Source: Endozoicomonas sp. OPT23 (GTDB lineage Bacteria; Pseudomonadota; Gammaproteobacteria; Pseudomonadales; Endozoicomonadaceae). From it: 64,000 nucleotides of DNA. The translations under genes and the position numbers were made by a program. Under the pieces are notes generated by a model. The model did no database searches, was not told the DNA's origin, and saw nothing but the letters and a program-made list of their open reading frames with translations. The stretch spans positions 124,001 to 188,000 of the forward strand of contig NZ_PPFD01000009.1 of NCBI RefSeq assembly GCF_009653635.1, read 5' to 3'. Positions 9,827 through 18,564 of this stretch are shown here, in pieces (the first letter of the stretch is position 1; every line of letters starts with the position of its first letter).

Positions 9827-9932
9827 GCCAGTATTGCAAAAGTGCATATATTAAAAAATATAAAAAACTATATGTATATATTATAAAAGTTAATGTAACT
9901 TGAGTCTGCATAACAAATGATAATAAAAGACT

Positions 9933-10847
9933 ATGACTCAGTATTCCATGAAACACCTGCTCACATTCTGCACCGTTGTAGAGTGTGGTGGCTTTGCCAG
10001 TGCTCAGGCGGCACTGGGAATGAGCCAGCCCGCCATAAGCACTCATATTCGTGATCTGGAAATAAGACTGGGGTTTCAGTTATGTCATCGAGGCAGGAGC
10101 GGTTTCAGTCTGACTGAAAAGGGCGAACTTGCATACGATAAGTGCCGTCTTGTTCTTAATAATATTTCTGACTTTGAAGCAGAACTTGGAGAACTTAGAA
10201 ATAATCTCACCGGCACCCTGCGAATTGGCCTGATTGATAACACCATCACTAATCAGGCATTTCCTCTGCATCAGGCTGTCGAGACGTTTTTCAGTCGAAA
10301 GAACGATGTTTCCATTAAACTGGAAATCCTGCCCCCCGAGGCACTGGAGCAACAATTAATCAGCGGACATATACAAATCGGCATTGGCCCTTTTCAACGG
10401 CGAGACAGCATCCTGAGTTATGAACTACTGCATAAAGAAGAACATCGCTTTTACTGCGGTAAACAACATCCACTGTTTTCTCTTTCCGAGCATGAGATTA
10501 ACTGGCAAACCCTGCAGCAACACAGGGTTTCCAGCCGCGCCTATATGCAGAACCCGGATTTGCCCGGCATTAAAAACACTGCCTATGTGAGCAATATGGA
10601 GGCTCAGGCCATGCTGATCATCAGTGGTCAGTTTATGGGATTTCTGCCAGTGCATTACGCCCAGAGCTGGGTGGATAGCGGAGAAATGAAAGCCATTGAT
10701 CATCTGAACCTCAGTCATTATTCATCATTTTATCTGGCTATGAGAGATTCGCCTTCGATACGCAATATTGTCTCAGTCTTTCTGGAAGATATAAAAACGA
10801 CACTTCCTGCTCTGGATACCAGAGAAAGGCTTGAGCCGGTTTTATAA
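9933..10847 (+). CDS. LysR-family transcriptional regulator
   Basis: 304-residue LysR-type regulator: winged HTH at about residues 4-62 (FASAQAALGMSQPAISTHI is the recognition region), a linker helix, then a periplasmic-binding-protein-like effector domain from about 90 to 295. Divergent from the TRAP operon and 269 bp upstream of the ureohydrolase gene on the same strand, so it plausibly controls both. A full copy of the dispersed palindromic repeat begins at its stop codon, and no other terminator is seen. Confidence 0.9.
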   Translation: MTQYSMKHLLTFCTVVECGGFASAQAALGMSQPAISTHIRDLEIRLGFQLCHRGRSGFSLTEKGELAYDKCRLVLNNISDFEAELGELRNNLTGTLRIGLIDNTITNQAFPLHQAVETFFSRKNDVSIKLEILPPEALEQQLISGHIQIGIGPFQRRDSILSYELLHKEEHRFYCGKQHPLFSLSEHEINWQTLQQHRVSSRAYMQNPDLPGIKNTAYVSNMEAQAMLIISGQFMGFLPVHYAQSWVDSGEMKAIDHLNLSHYSSFYLAMRDSPSIRNIVSVFLEDIKTTLPALDTRERLEPVL

Positions 10848-10920
10848 GTGTGTAAACACACGTAATCGAATATTAGATTGTCATTTCCCCGCCGTAGCCG
10901 GGGAAATGACATACGAATTC
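10846..10920 (+). repeat. Dispersed palindromic repeat, copy A (full)
   Basis: About 75 bp: left block AAGTGTGT, 2 nt, ACACACGTAATCGAATATT; central perfect 12-bp hairpin (arm GTCATTTCCCCG, 10880-10891 with 10899-10910); right block CATACGAATTC. The blocks align with copies at 22611, 50197 and 56393 (each reversed) and with half copies at 14888 and 26160. It lies between lysR and the ureohydrolase gene, where the hairpin may stop lysR transcription. Confidence 0.75.
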
Positions 10921-11061
10921 AAATGCCTGAGTACTTATCAATGCCGGAGTAGTTTGAGACTTAATTCAGGTCAAGTCCTTAATAACCCTTATTTCGTATT
11001 AGATTTTTTAATATAAGCATCATAACTTTTATATTTTTTGATGAAACCATCTTTGCAATAC

Positions 11062-11107
11062 TCCTGTTTCAACACTGCTTCACCAGCAGTGCAGATGCGA
11101 AACAGGA
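11062..11107 (+). promoter_or_regulatory. Leader structure sequestering the ureohydrolase ribosome-binding site
   Basis: Two nested perfect inverted repeats: outer arms TCCTGTTTC (11062-11070) and GAAACAGGA (11099-11107), inner arms CACTGC (11073-11078) and GCAGTG (11086-11091) around a 7-nt loop. The 3' outer arm ends in AGGA, which is the Shine-Dalgarno of the ATG at 11117 (9-nt spacing). In the folded form the ribosome site is paired. This fits a translational switch (ligand, protein or temperature); it does not match a riboswitch class I recognise. Confidence 0.5.
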
Positions 11108-11116
11108 ATAATAATA

Positions 11117-12097
11117 ATGAGCGAAAATACCTACGAAAAAGGTCGTCTAAACCTTCCATTTGTCGGTTTCTGTACTTTTGCCAAAAGCCGGACCTGTGAA
11201 GACTGGGATAATATCAAGGCCGATGTCGCCTTTATGGGCGCTCCCTTTGATTGCGGAACCCAGTGGCGCTCAGGTGCCCGTATGGGTCCCCGTTCCGTAA
11301 GAGAAGCTTCAACCCTGTTTTCGTTTGGTCATGGCGGTGCTTACTCCTATGAAGAAGACACCATGTACCTGGAAGGTGTCAATATTGTAGATATTGGTGA
11401 TGCCGACATGGTTCACACCAATACTGAAAAAAGTCACGCCAATATTGAATACGGCGTTCGTAAAATGCTGGAAGCAGGAGCTCTGCCCGTTACTGTTGGC
11501 GGTGACCATTCCGTTAATGCTCCCTGCATCCGGGCCTTTGAGCAATACGCAAACAAAGGTCCTATCCATATTATCCAGATTGATGCCCATCTCGACTTTG
11601 TCGATGAGCGCCATGGCGTACGTTATGGCCATGGCAACCCCATGCGCCGGGCATCAGAGCAAAGCTATATCAGCGGTATGACTCAGCTGGGCATTCGCAA
11701 TGTTTCCTCTTCCAACCGCTCCGATCACAAGCTGGCAGAAGAAGCGGGCTCAACCATTCTTTCCGTAAGAGACGTGCGTCGTCTGGGTGTGGAGGGAGTG
11801 ATGGAATTGATTCCAAAGGACGTGAATTACTACATCACTATTGATATTGACGGTTTCGACCCTTCAATCGCTCCAGGTACTGGCACACCCAGCCATGGCG
11901 GTTTTCAGTATTATGAAGTTATGGAAGTACTACAGCAGGTCGCGCATCAGGGAGAAGTGGTAGGTATTGATCTTTGTGAAGTCGCTCCGGATTATGACCA
12001 GAGTAACACCACCAGTATCCTTGCAGCCCAGGTACTGCTGAACCTTCTGGGTTATGTATTTCATGCCAGAGCAGAAAAAGCCAGACAGTCATCCTGA
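11117..12097 (+). CDS. Agmatinase-family ureohydrolase
   Basis: 326-residue member of the arginase/agmatinase superfamily, which hydrolyses a guanidino group to urea plus an amine using two metal ions, normally Mn. All metal ligands are present: His131 in GGDHSV, Asp156/His158/Asp160 in DAHLD, Asp243/Asp245 in IDIDGFDPS. Substrates in the family include agmatine, guanidinobutyrate and other guanidino acids; sequence does not choose between them. The neighbouring LysR gene and TRAP transporter resemble the logic of guanidinobutyrate loci (LysR plus ureohydrolase), so an imported guanidino acid is a possible substrate. No symbol is given because agmatine is only one option. No urease or amine-catabolic gene lies next to it. 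Confidence 0.9.
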   Translation: MSENTYEKGRLNLPFVGFCTFAKSRTCEDWDNIKADVAFMGAPFDCGTQWRSGARMGPRSVREASTLFSFGHGGAYSYEEDTMYLEGVNIVDIGDADMVHTNTEKSHANIEYGVRKMLEAGALPVTVGGDHSVNAPCIRAFEQYANKGPIHIIQIDAHLDFVDERHGVRYGHGNPMRRASEQSYISGMTQLGIRNVSSSNRSDHKLAEEAGSTILSVRDVRRLGVEGVMELIPKDVNYYITIDIDGFDPSIAPGTGTPSHGGFQYYEVMEVLQQVAHQGEVVGIDLCEVAPDYDQSNTTSILAAQVLLNLLGYVFHARAEKARQSS

Positions 12098-12138
12098 CTG
12101 GCAACCTAAAAAACAAAAACTCTGTCTTTCCAGATAAA

Positions 12139-12169
12139 ATCAGGAACATGAACAGTTCATGTTCCTGAT
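12139..12169. terminator. Hairpin between ureohydrolase and pepN genes
   Basis: Perfect 14-bp inverted repeat (ATCAGGAACATGAA, loop cag, complement) between the convergent ureohydrolase and pepN stops. It is followed on plus by a short pyrimidine stretch (tgctttc), so it probably serves as a terminator for one or both genes. Confidence 0.6.
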
Positions 12170-12209
12170 TGCTTTCTAACCTATACAAAAGCCTTCAAGC
12201 GACTCTGCC

Positions 12210-14855
12210 TTACAGGCTCTTGGTCACCACTTCAAAGATGTCTGTAGACAGGTCAGGCACAGCCTTGATTCTCTCCAGTGCTTTCTTCATGCGCTCACGA
12301 ACCTCTGGTTCATACTTCTTCCAGCGAGTCAGTGGCGTCATCAGACGGGCTGCAACCTGCGGGTTCTGCTTGTCCAGAATAATGATCATATCCGCCAGGA
12401 ACTCATAGCCTTCGCCATTGCCTTCGTGGAAACGCTTCATATTACCGGCCGCAAAACCACCAATCAGGCTGCGCAGCTTGTTAGGGCTGGTTTTGTCGAA
12501 AGAGTCATGTTCCATCAACGCCTTCACATGACTCAGCGTACCCAGCACAGAGCTGGACGCCTGAATAGCAAACCAGCCATCCATTACCACCGCGTCATCT
12601 TTGAAGCGATTGAGGAAGTCACCCAGCAGACGATCTGTAACCGCTTTGTCCTGATGACTGGCATTGATAGCAGCCACCAGCGCAGCATTACGATCGGTCA
12701 TGTTAGCTGCCTGGTCGTACTGACTGGCCGCCAGGTTCAGCATGTCTGCTTCATCCAGTTCGGTCAGGTAAGCCAGGCAGGTGTTACGCAGAGAACGTTC
12801 AGCAATATCAGATGCAACAGGCTGGTAATCACCTTGCTGTTCCAGAGCATTATAAAGAGCCAACAACGCATCTTTATGAGCAGCTGCAATCGCCTGTTTC
12901 ACCTGACTGCGTGCTTCTGCAATCAACAACGGCTGAATTTCTTCCGCCTGTTCAGACAGGCTGGCTTCTGTTGGCAGCACCAGCATGCGGGCTTTAACCG
13001 CCATATCCAGTTGCTGATCAGCAATCACAGCGCCCATAGCAGCAATAAGTTTGCTGTCCGGAGCAACGCTCTTGCCTTCAGCCTGTGCTGAAACCATTTC
13101 CTGAATCACCTCAGTGGCCAGACGCTGACCGGCATCCCAGCGGTTAAAACTGTCGGAGTCATGCTTCAGCAGGAACACCAGATCATCGCGACTGTAGTCG
13201 TACTTCACCTTAACCGGCGCAGAGAACTGACGCAGCAGGGATGGCAGAGGTTTGGCTGACAGACCTTCAAAAACAAAGGTTTCTTCTGCTTCTTTCAGGT
13301 GCAGAACCTGTTCAGTGTCGCCTGCGCTGTTCAAAGGCAGGTTGTTACCTTCAGCATCCAGCAGGGCAATAGCTACAGGAATATGGAAAGGCAGTTTGGT
13401 ATCCTGACCCGGAGTGGCCGGGCAGGATTGAGCGATGGTCAGTGAGTACTTGCCAGATGCCTGGTCAAAGCTGTCTGTGACGTTCAACACCGGAGTACCT
13501 GCCTGGTTGTACCAGTTACGGAACTGGGTCAGATCAACACCGGAAGCGTCTTCCATAGCTTTTACGAAATCTTCGCAGGTCGCTGCTTCACCGTCATGAC
13601 GGTCAAAGTAGAGGTCGGAACCTTTGCGGAAGTTATCCTTGCCAACAATGGTCTGAATCATACGAACCACTTCACAACCCTTCTCGTAGATGGTCAGGGT
13701 GTAGAAGTTGGAAATTTCAATAAAGGACTGCGGACGAATAGGATGGGCCATCGGGCCAGCGTCTTCAGCAAACTGCGCAGTCTTCATCATGGTGGCGTCT
13801 TCAATACGCTTAACACCACGGGAGTTCATATCCGCAGAGAACTCGGCATCACGAAATACCGTGAAACCTTCTTTCAGACTGAGCTGGAACCAGTCACGAC
13901 AGGTGACACGGTTACCGGACCAGTTGTGGAAATATTCGTGAGCAACAATAGCTTCCACACGCTGATAGCTGGCATCGCTGGCGGTATCTGAACTGGCCAG
14001 AACACAGGACGAATTGAAGATGTTCAGTCCCTTGTTCTCCATGGCACCCATATTGAAATGGTCCACCGCCACGATCATAAAGATATCCAGATCGTATTCA
14101 CGACCATAGACTTCTTCATCCCACTTCATGGATTTCTTCAGGGAAACCATGGCGTGGTCGCACTTATGAATATTGTGGGTTTCAGTGAAGATACGCAGCT
14201 TTACTTCACGACCGGTCATGGTGGTGAAGGTATCGTCGACCACTTCCAGATCACCGGCCACCAGCGCAAACAGGTAGCTTGGCTTTTTGAACGGGTCTTC
14301 CCAGGTAACAAAGTGACGATTGTCGTCCAGATCACCACGGACAATATCGTTACCGTTAGACAGCAGAACCGGATAGCGGCCTTTATCAGCAGTCACCTTA
14401 GTGGTGAATTTGGACATCACATCCGGGCGGTCCAGGTAGTAAGTAATCTTGCGGAAACCCTCGGCTTCACACTGAGTGCAGAACATACCGTTGGACTTGT
14501 AGAGTCCTTCCAGAGACGTATTTTCCTGAGGACGAATGCGGGTAACAACGGTCAGGTCAAAGGCCTGGCTTTTAACAGGCAGTATCAGTTGATCCGCACT
14601 GGCTACATAAGTGTCAGCAGGCAGTTCCTGACCGTCAACAGCCACAGAAACCAGTTCCAGATCTATGCCGACCAGTGACAGGTTTGGCATCTCAGAGGAG
14701 CCATCACTACGATCATCATTTCTGCGAACACCCAATACGGAAGTCACCAGCGCATGATCTTCATGCAGGTCAAAAGTCAGATCCGTGGTATCAATCCAGT
14801 AGTCAGGTGCCTGGTAATCTTTCAGGAAAATCGCTTTGGGTTGAGCGTCTTTCAT
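12210..14855 (-). CDS. pepN: Aminopeptidase N
   Basis: 881-residue M1-family zinc aminopeptidase that removes N-terminal residues from peptides in the cytosol. The substrate-anchoring GAMEN motif is at residues 270-274, the zinc site HEYFH at 306-310 with the third ligand Glu329 in LKEGF. Length matches the E. coli type (870). No signal peptide is present. It is the last gene after yeaC and the DUF2797 gene, an order I recall from pseudomonads. A half copy of the dispersed repeat lies just upstream of its start. Confidence 0.97.
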   Translation of the reverse strand: MKDAQPKAIFLKDYQAPDYWIDTTDLTFDLHEDHALVTSVLGVRRNDDRSDGSSEMPNLSLVGIDLELVSVAVDGQELPADTYVASADQLILPVKSQAFDLTVVTRIRPQENTSLEGLYKSNGMFCTQCEAEGFRKITYYLDRPDVMSKFTTKVTADKGRYPVLLSNGNDIVRGDLDDNRHFVTWEDPFKKPSYLFALVAGDLEVVDDTFTTMTGREVKLRIFTETHNIHKCDHAMVSLKKSMKWDEEVYGREYDLDIFMIVAVDHFNMGAMENKGLNIFNSSCVLASSDTASDASYQRVEAIVAHEYFHNWSGNRVTCRDWFQLSLKEGFTVFRDAEFSADMNSRGVKRIEDATMMKTAQFAEDAGPMAHPIRPQSFIEISNFYTLTIYEKGCEVVRMIQTIVGKDNFRKGSDLYFDRHDGEAATCEDFVKAMEDASGVDLTQFRNWYNQAGTPVLNVTDSFDQASGKYSLTIAQSCPATPGQDTKLPFHIPVAIALLDAEGNNLPLNSAGDTEQVLHLKEAEETFVFEGLSAKPLPSLLRQFSAPVKVKYDYSRDDLVFLLKHDSDSFNRWDAGQRLATEVIQEMVSAQAEGKSVAPDSKLIAAMGAVIADQQLDMAVKARMLVLPTEASLSEQAEEIQPLLIAEARSQVKQAIAAAHKDALLALYNALEQQGDYQPVASDIAERSLRNTCLAYLTELDEADMLNLAASQYDQAANMTDRNAALVAAINASHQDKAVTDRLLGDFLNRFKDDAVVMDGWFAIQASSSVLGTLSHVKALMEHDSFDKTSPNKLRSLIGGFAAGNMKRFHEGNGEGYEFLADMIIILDKQNPQVAARLMTPLTRWKKYEPEVRERMKKALERIKAVPDLSTDIFEVVTKSL

Positions 14856-14887
14856 TATTTAACCTGTGTTGTCTGGTATCATTAAAT

Positions 14888-14940
14888 GACTTTTTACCCG
14901 CCTTCGGCGGGCAAAAAGTTTATGATTTGGTATTTCCGGA
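14888..14940 (-). repeat. Dispersed palindromic repeat, copy E (half)
   Basis: Hairpin half of the element: arms CTTTTTaCCCGCC and GGCGGGcAAAAAG around TTC (14890-14918), followed by TTATGATTT and TTCCGGA, which align with the right block of copy D. The left AAGTGTGT block is absent, so this is a truncated or diverged copy. It lies between the DUF2797 stop and pepN and could act as a transcript hairpin. Confidence 0.5.
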
Positions 14941-14943
14941 TAC

Positions 14944-15819
14944 TTACTCAGATACAGACAGACTGACCTGATAGGACGTGTGTTTACGGATATTGATTAC
15001 ACCCGTATCCAGAATAAGGTACTGCCCCTTGATCCCCTGCAGTACCCCTTCAATCTCCGGCAGTTTGTCAAAGCCTACTGAAGTTACCTTAACCGGATAC
15101 TGCTCAACAGGGTAGTCGATCTCTACCAGTTCAGGGTTTGCAATAGGTTGTATGGCCTGCAGACCAAACTGTTCCTGAAACGCTTCAATGCGGGACTTAT
15201 TCATCTGCAACAGGTCTTCCGCGGCTGCTTTCAAGTCAATGGTTTCAGCAGGGCCCTTCAGCATCGCCCGCCAGTTGGTCTTGTCGTTGACAAACTCCTT
15301 GAACATGGTTTCGACCAGACCAGACTGCTGTCGTGTAGCTACACGAATAAACGGCAACGCCTGAGTAGCACCCTGATCAATCCAGCGGGTGGGAATCTGG
15401 GTGGCACGAGTAATGCCGACTTTCAGACCGGATGAATTGGCCAGATAGACAATGTGGTCTGTCATGCAAAACTTGTCGCCCCACTCGGAATCACGGCATG
15501 TGCCTTCATGATAATGGCACTTTTCCGGACTCATGATGCAGGTGTCACACTGAGGCAGTTTCTTCATGCAGGGAAAACAGTAACCCTGGCTGTAGCTCTT
15601 TTTGGTCTTGCGACCACAGTTGGAGCAATTAATAGCTCCGGCAAACTCAAGCCTTATTTTTTTGCCAATCAGATCATTAGCAGAGACTTGCTGATCACCG
15701 AACAGCAGCTGATAGGAAACCGGTTGACCTGTTACCAGCTCGCTCGCCATCTTGCTCAGGTGGCCGGATATTGTCTGACTCAATCGTATATTCCTTAATT
15801 CGCTGAAACGCGCTCTCAC
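14944..15819 (-). CDS. DUF2797 family zinc-ribbon protein
   Basis: 291-residue DUF2797 protein of unknown function. Two cysteine clusters are visible: Cys65/68 with Cys81/84, and Cys91/94 with Cys101/108, consistent with zinc binding. After these, HIVYLANSSGLKVGITR (about 122-138) followed by RW and QGA resembles the core of GIY-YIG-type folds; this likeness is my reading and not an established assignment. It starts 16 bp after yeaC and precedes pepN on the same strand, a conserved arrangement. No signal peptide; cytoplasmic. Confidence 0.85.
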   Translation of the reverse strand: MRARFSELRNIRLSQTISGHLSKMASELVTGQPVSYQLLFGDQQVSANDLIGKKIRLEFAGAINCSNCGRKTKKSYSQGYCFPCMKKLPQCDTCIMSPEKCHYHEGTCRDSEWGDKFCMTDHIVYLANSSGLKVGITRATQIPTRWIDQGATQALPFIRVATRQQSGLVETMFKEFVNDKTNWRAMLKGPAETIDLKAAAEDLLQMNKSRIEAFQEQFGLQAIQPIANPELVEIDYPVEQYPVKVTSVGFDKLPEIEGVLQGIKGQYLILDTGVINIRKHTSYQVSLSVSE

Positions 15820-15835
15820 TCACTGAAACGTACTC

Positions 15836-16102
15836 TTATTGAAAGCGTAACAGCGTTGCTTCAGGCTCTTTCTGTTCACTGGCAGCGTCTTTAGAGCTGC
15901 TCTTGCAGCTGACCGGCATATAACCGATACGCTCTTCTTCCGGCAGATTGTCGTGTTCCCAGGCAATCAATGCCTGCAAGGTATTGTCGCGCTGTTCCGG
16001 TGTAATCTTGTCACCATTGGGCCAGCGGCTTAACTCCAGAGACTCTTTCATCACACTGTAGATTTCCGGCGTTATCTGCTTAAGAAGGTCCTGAAATTGC
16101 AT
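15836..16102 (-). CDS. yeaC: YeaC family protein (DUF1315)
   Basis: 88-residue protein recognisable by the family core from LLKQITPEIYSVMKESLELS through RWPNGDKI to ALIAWEHDNLPEEERIGYM. The function of YeaC is not established; it is small, soluble and lacks Cys-based or catalytic motifs in the core. It is the first gene of a minus-strand unit with the DUF2797 and pepN genes. Confidence 0.88.
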   Translation of the reverse strand: MQFQDLLKQITPEIYSVMKESLELSRWPNGDKITPEQRDNTLQALIAWEHDNLPEEERIGYMPVSCKSSSKDAASEQKEPEATLLRFQ

Positions 16103-16323
16103 AGTGGTTCTACTCTTGTTATTTCGCCGATTACATGGCTTGATGAAGAAAGGCTCAATAATAACAAAAGGCAGAGTTAGGTAGAAAGCACACTGTCGCT
16201 ATAGGCAAAGACAGGTCGTGAAAATTAATTCGAATCATGATGAATCGCTGATTTATTCACGATACTTTCTATTAATAGTAACTACTCTTCTGCCAGACCA
16301 AAAGCCAGCAAGGAAGCATTACT

Positions 16324-18075
16324 ATGGACAACAGTACCATGCACAAACTGTCCCCTGTCAGAAACTCCTCTACAGCTAACAATTCTACGGAACTGGCTGA
16401 AGAACAACTTCATCACTTTGGCATTAAAGCCAACTCTGACTTCGGTAAGGCGCTGCTGGCCGCTTCAGAGAAACTCTATCAAACCAGTGATGCCATTCAA
16501 CAGTTGGAAGCACTGACTGAAGCGTTATCCAGCCTTCCTAATATTGATCGTATCAGTCGGTTTAATGCTAAAAAGTTTCTTTGTTTTCAACTGGCAAAAC
16601 TGATCGATATGCTACAGCCCAGCATGAAAGCGACCTACCAGTCGCTGGATATGGGTGTCAGTAGCCGAGCAGCCAAGGGTGATTACCCGCTGTTTGCCAA
16701 TGTTGGCGCCCTGTTTTCAGCGACACCTGCCGTCGTGAAAACCGCCACCTACCTTTACGCCTGTACCGAGTGGGTCGAAGATGCCTTTACCGGCAGAGAA
16801 AGTACGCACCCTATCTACAGTCGATTGCTAAACCCTACTTCTATCGCTTTAGCCAATACCGTCACCGCTCTTGAAGCCGGTGAGCACGCCAGCGACTATA
16901 TGACCTGGAATTTCAACAGCGGCATGGCAGCCATTGATGCCCTGCTGAGTAACCAACTGCGTCACGGCGATGTCTTACTGTCTTCAAGGAATGTCTACGG
17001 CGGTTCCTTTCAGCTGATGCAGGATTTTTATGCACGATCTGACCGCCTGAATGTGCAACTGGAATGGTTTGATGGTTTCACGGAAGATGAGTTCAAACAG
17101 AAACTGGATGAAGTAGAGAAGAAGTATCAGAAGCAGCTTAAGCAGGGCAAAAAGGTTCTGGTTTATCTGGAATCTCCCTGTAACCCTCATGGCAATATGC
17201 TCGACGTGCCTGCCATCTGTCAGCTATCACACGACAAAGGTCATTTGGTGGCACTGGACTCCACCCTGGCTACACCATTTCTCTCCCGGCCATTGCGACA
17301 GAAAGAAAAGAGCAAACGACCTGACTGGGTGATTCACAGTTACACCAAGGATATTTCCGGCTCCGGTTCTGCTACCGCGGGCGGCATTATCGGTGAGAAC
17401 AAGCGAATGTTTCTACCCAAGAGCACCCAGCATGATGGTATCAGTTGGGAGAACACCTTGTTCTGGGATGTTTATTACATCAAGGGCGCATTTTTGGATG
17501 CAGATAAAGCGCTTGATGTTATGAACGGCTTGAAGACGCTGGAAGGCCGGATGCTGACCAAATGCATTAATACTCTGGTGTTCAGCCGCTACCTGGATTC
17601 TCATCCTTTGATTACCGTAAACAGTCATGCTCTGGAGAATCATCACAATTCAAAACTAAGAGAAAAATTGCTGTATCTCGGTCTGCCCAGTCCACTGTTC
17701 AGTATCGATATGGAAAAAGCAGGGATTCCACGGGAAGCTTTTGTCCGTTTCTTTGATTCACTGGAGCCAGCCTTTGGCCATATGGTCAGCCTTGGCCAAA
17801 GTAATACCTTGATTCTTTGCCCAGCACTAACGTCTCACTCAGAAATGGATGAAACCGCTCAAAAAGATGCCGGAATTTATCTGACGACGATTCGTATCGC
17901 TATGGGGGATGAAAACCCCATTGACCTGATACAGCACTTTAAAGCCTGTATTGATCAGTTTATTGATCCGGTTCAGGCAGGCTTTTCCAACCAGTTTATG
18001 TTCGATCAACAGCTGGAAAAGCTGTATCAGGAAATCTATTTGGAAATACACCAGAAGCATATCGAGCAAAGCTAG
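16324..18075 (+). CDS. PLP-dependent Cys/Met metabolism-family enzyme with long N-terminal extension
   Basis: 583-residue fold-type I PLP protein of the cystathionine gamma-synthase/gamma-lyase superfamily. The PLP lysine is Lys342 in SYTKDISGSG; YSRLLNPTS, the NFNSGMAAIDALL region and YLESPCNPHGNM are the usual phosphate-binding and cofactor-stacking motifs. Ordinary members have about 400 residues; this one carries roughly 120 extra residues at the N-terminus and a C-terminal extension past about 540. AGGAAG precedes the ATG. It stands alone on plus, between yeaC and a REP-like repeat, and seems to be an insertion into the pepN-glpG block. A thiol, selenium or amino-acid elimination or replacement reaction is likely; the substrate is unknown. 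Confidence 0.82.
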   Translation: MDNSTMHKLSPVRNSSTANNSTELAEEQLHHFGIKANSDFGKALLAASEKLYQTSDAIQQLEALTEALSSLPNIDRISRFNAKKFLCFQLAKLIDMLQPSMKATYQSLDMGVSSRAAKGDYPLFANVGALFSATPAVVKTATYLYACTEWVEDAFTGRESTHPIYSRLLNPTSIALANTVTALEAGEHASDYMTWNFNSGMAAIDALLSNQLRHGDVLLSSRNVYGGSFQLMQDFYARSDRLNVQLEWFDGFTEDEFKQKLDEVEKKYQKQLKQGKKVLVYLESPCNPHGNMLDVPAICQLSHDKGHLVALDSTLATPFLSRPLRQKEKSKRPDWVIHSYTKDISGSGSATAGGIIGENKRMFLPKSTQHDGISWENTLFWDVYYIKGAFLDADKALDVMNGLKTLEGRMLTKCINTLVFSRYLDSHPLITVNSHALENHHNSKLREKLLYLGLPSPLFSIDMEKAGIPREAFVRFFDSLEPAFGHMVSLGQSNTLILCPALTSHSEMDETAQKDAGIYLTTIRIAMGDENPIDLIQHFKACIDQFIDPVQAGFSNQFMFDQQLEKLYQEIYLEIHQKHIEQS

Positions 18076-18105
18076 CCAGATAGAAGCTTTGATATATCAA
18101 TGAAC

Positions 18106-18167
18106 TACCCCGCAGCAAGCTACGGGGTATCAAGTTAGTTCTGAGTAGTTCGCAGCAAGCTGCGGGG
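18106..18167 (+). repeat. Paired REP-like hairpins
   Basis: Two direct copies of CGCAGCAAGCTnCGGGG, at 18111-18127 and 18151-18167, 40 bp apart. The first is part of a hairpin TACCCCG...CGGGGTA (18106-18129), the second of CGCAGC-AA-GCTGCG (18151-18164). They follow the PLP-enzyme stop by 30 bp and are of a different sequence family from the 75-85 bp element described elsewhere in the window. Confidence 0.6.
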
Positions 18168-18564
18168 AATTCGACCCACTCAGATTAAATTGCCCCGACA
18201 ACATCCTCACTCTTACAGATGTTTCTATGATCCATGTCGATGTACCGAGATATGATTCAGTAAATCATGTTGAAAGAGTCAGCCACTCCTCTATAAAATC
18301 TGACGGTATTTATTGTAAATCTACAACCCCGCTCGATGAAATATGAACTTTTTAAAATCAGATACAGAAACAACCTTATTAAATACTCGGAGTTCATAAT
18401 CAAGCCTACTAGCCACCCCAAACGGCTGTTTTTCTAGATATCATCAACTTCGTTAAACTAAGTTACGCAAAGAAAGGGAACTATTTCTAATATTGGCAAT
18501 CAAAACAACATCTCTATTAAATCTACCAAAAGCAACCCTAGGATACAAAAACAGGACGTTTATA
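18168..18564. other. Gene-free AT-rich stretch upstream of the ankyrin/protease gene
   Basis: About 400 bp with no ORF, tRNA or strong inverted repeat that I can support. It is AT-rich like the gene that follows and presumably holds its promoter. No clear -35/-10 pair could be chosen. Confidence 0.4.

Noticed and set aside
9792-10046. 84-codon minus-strand ORF across the dctP/lysR promoter region
   Set aside because: Overlaps the lysR N-terminal coding region and a divergent promoter; no signature or ribosome site.
16216-16262. TCGTGAA...TTCACGA inverted repeat upstream of the PLP enzyme gene
   Set aside because: Only 7 bp with a 33-nt gap in AT-rich DNA; within chance expectation.
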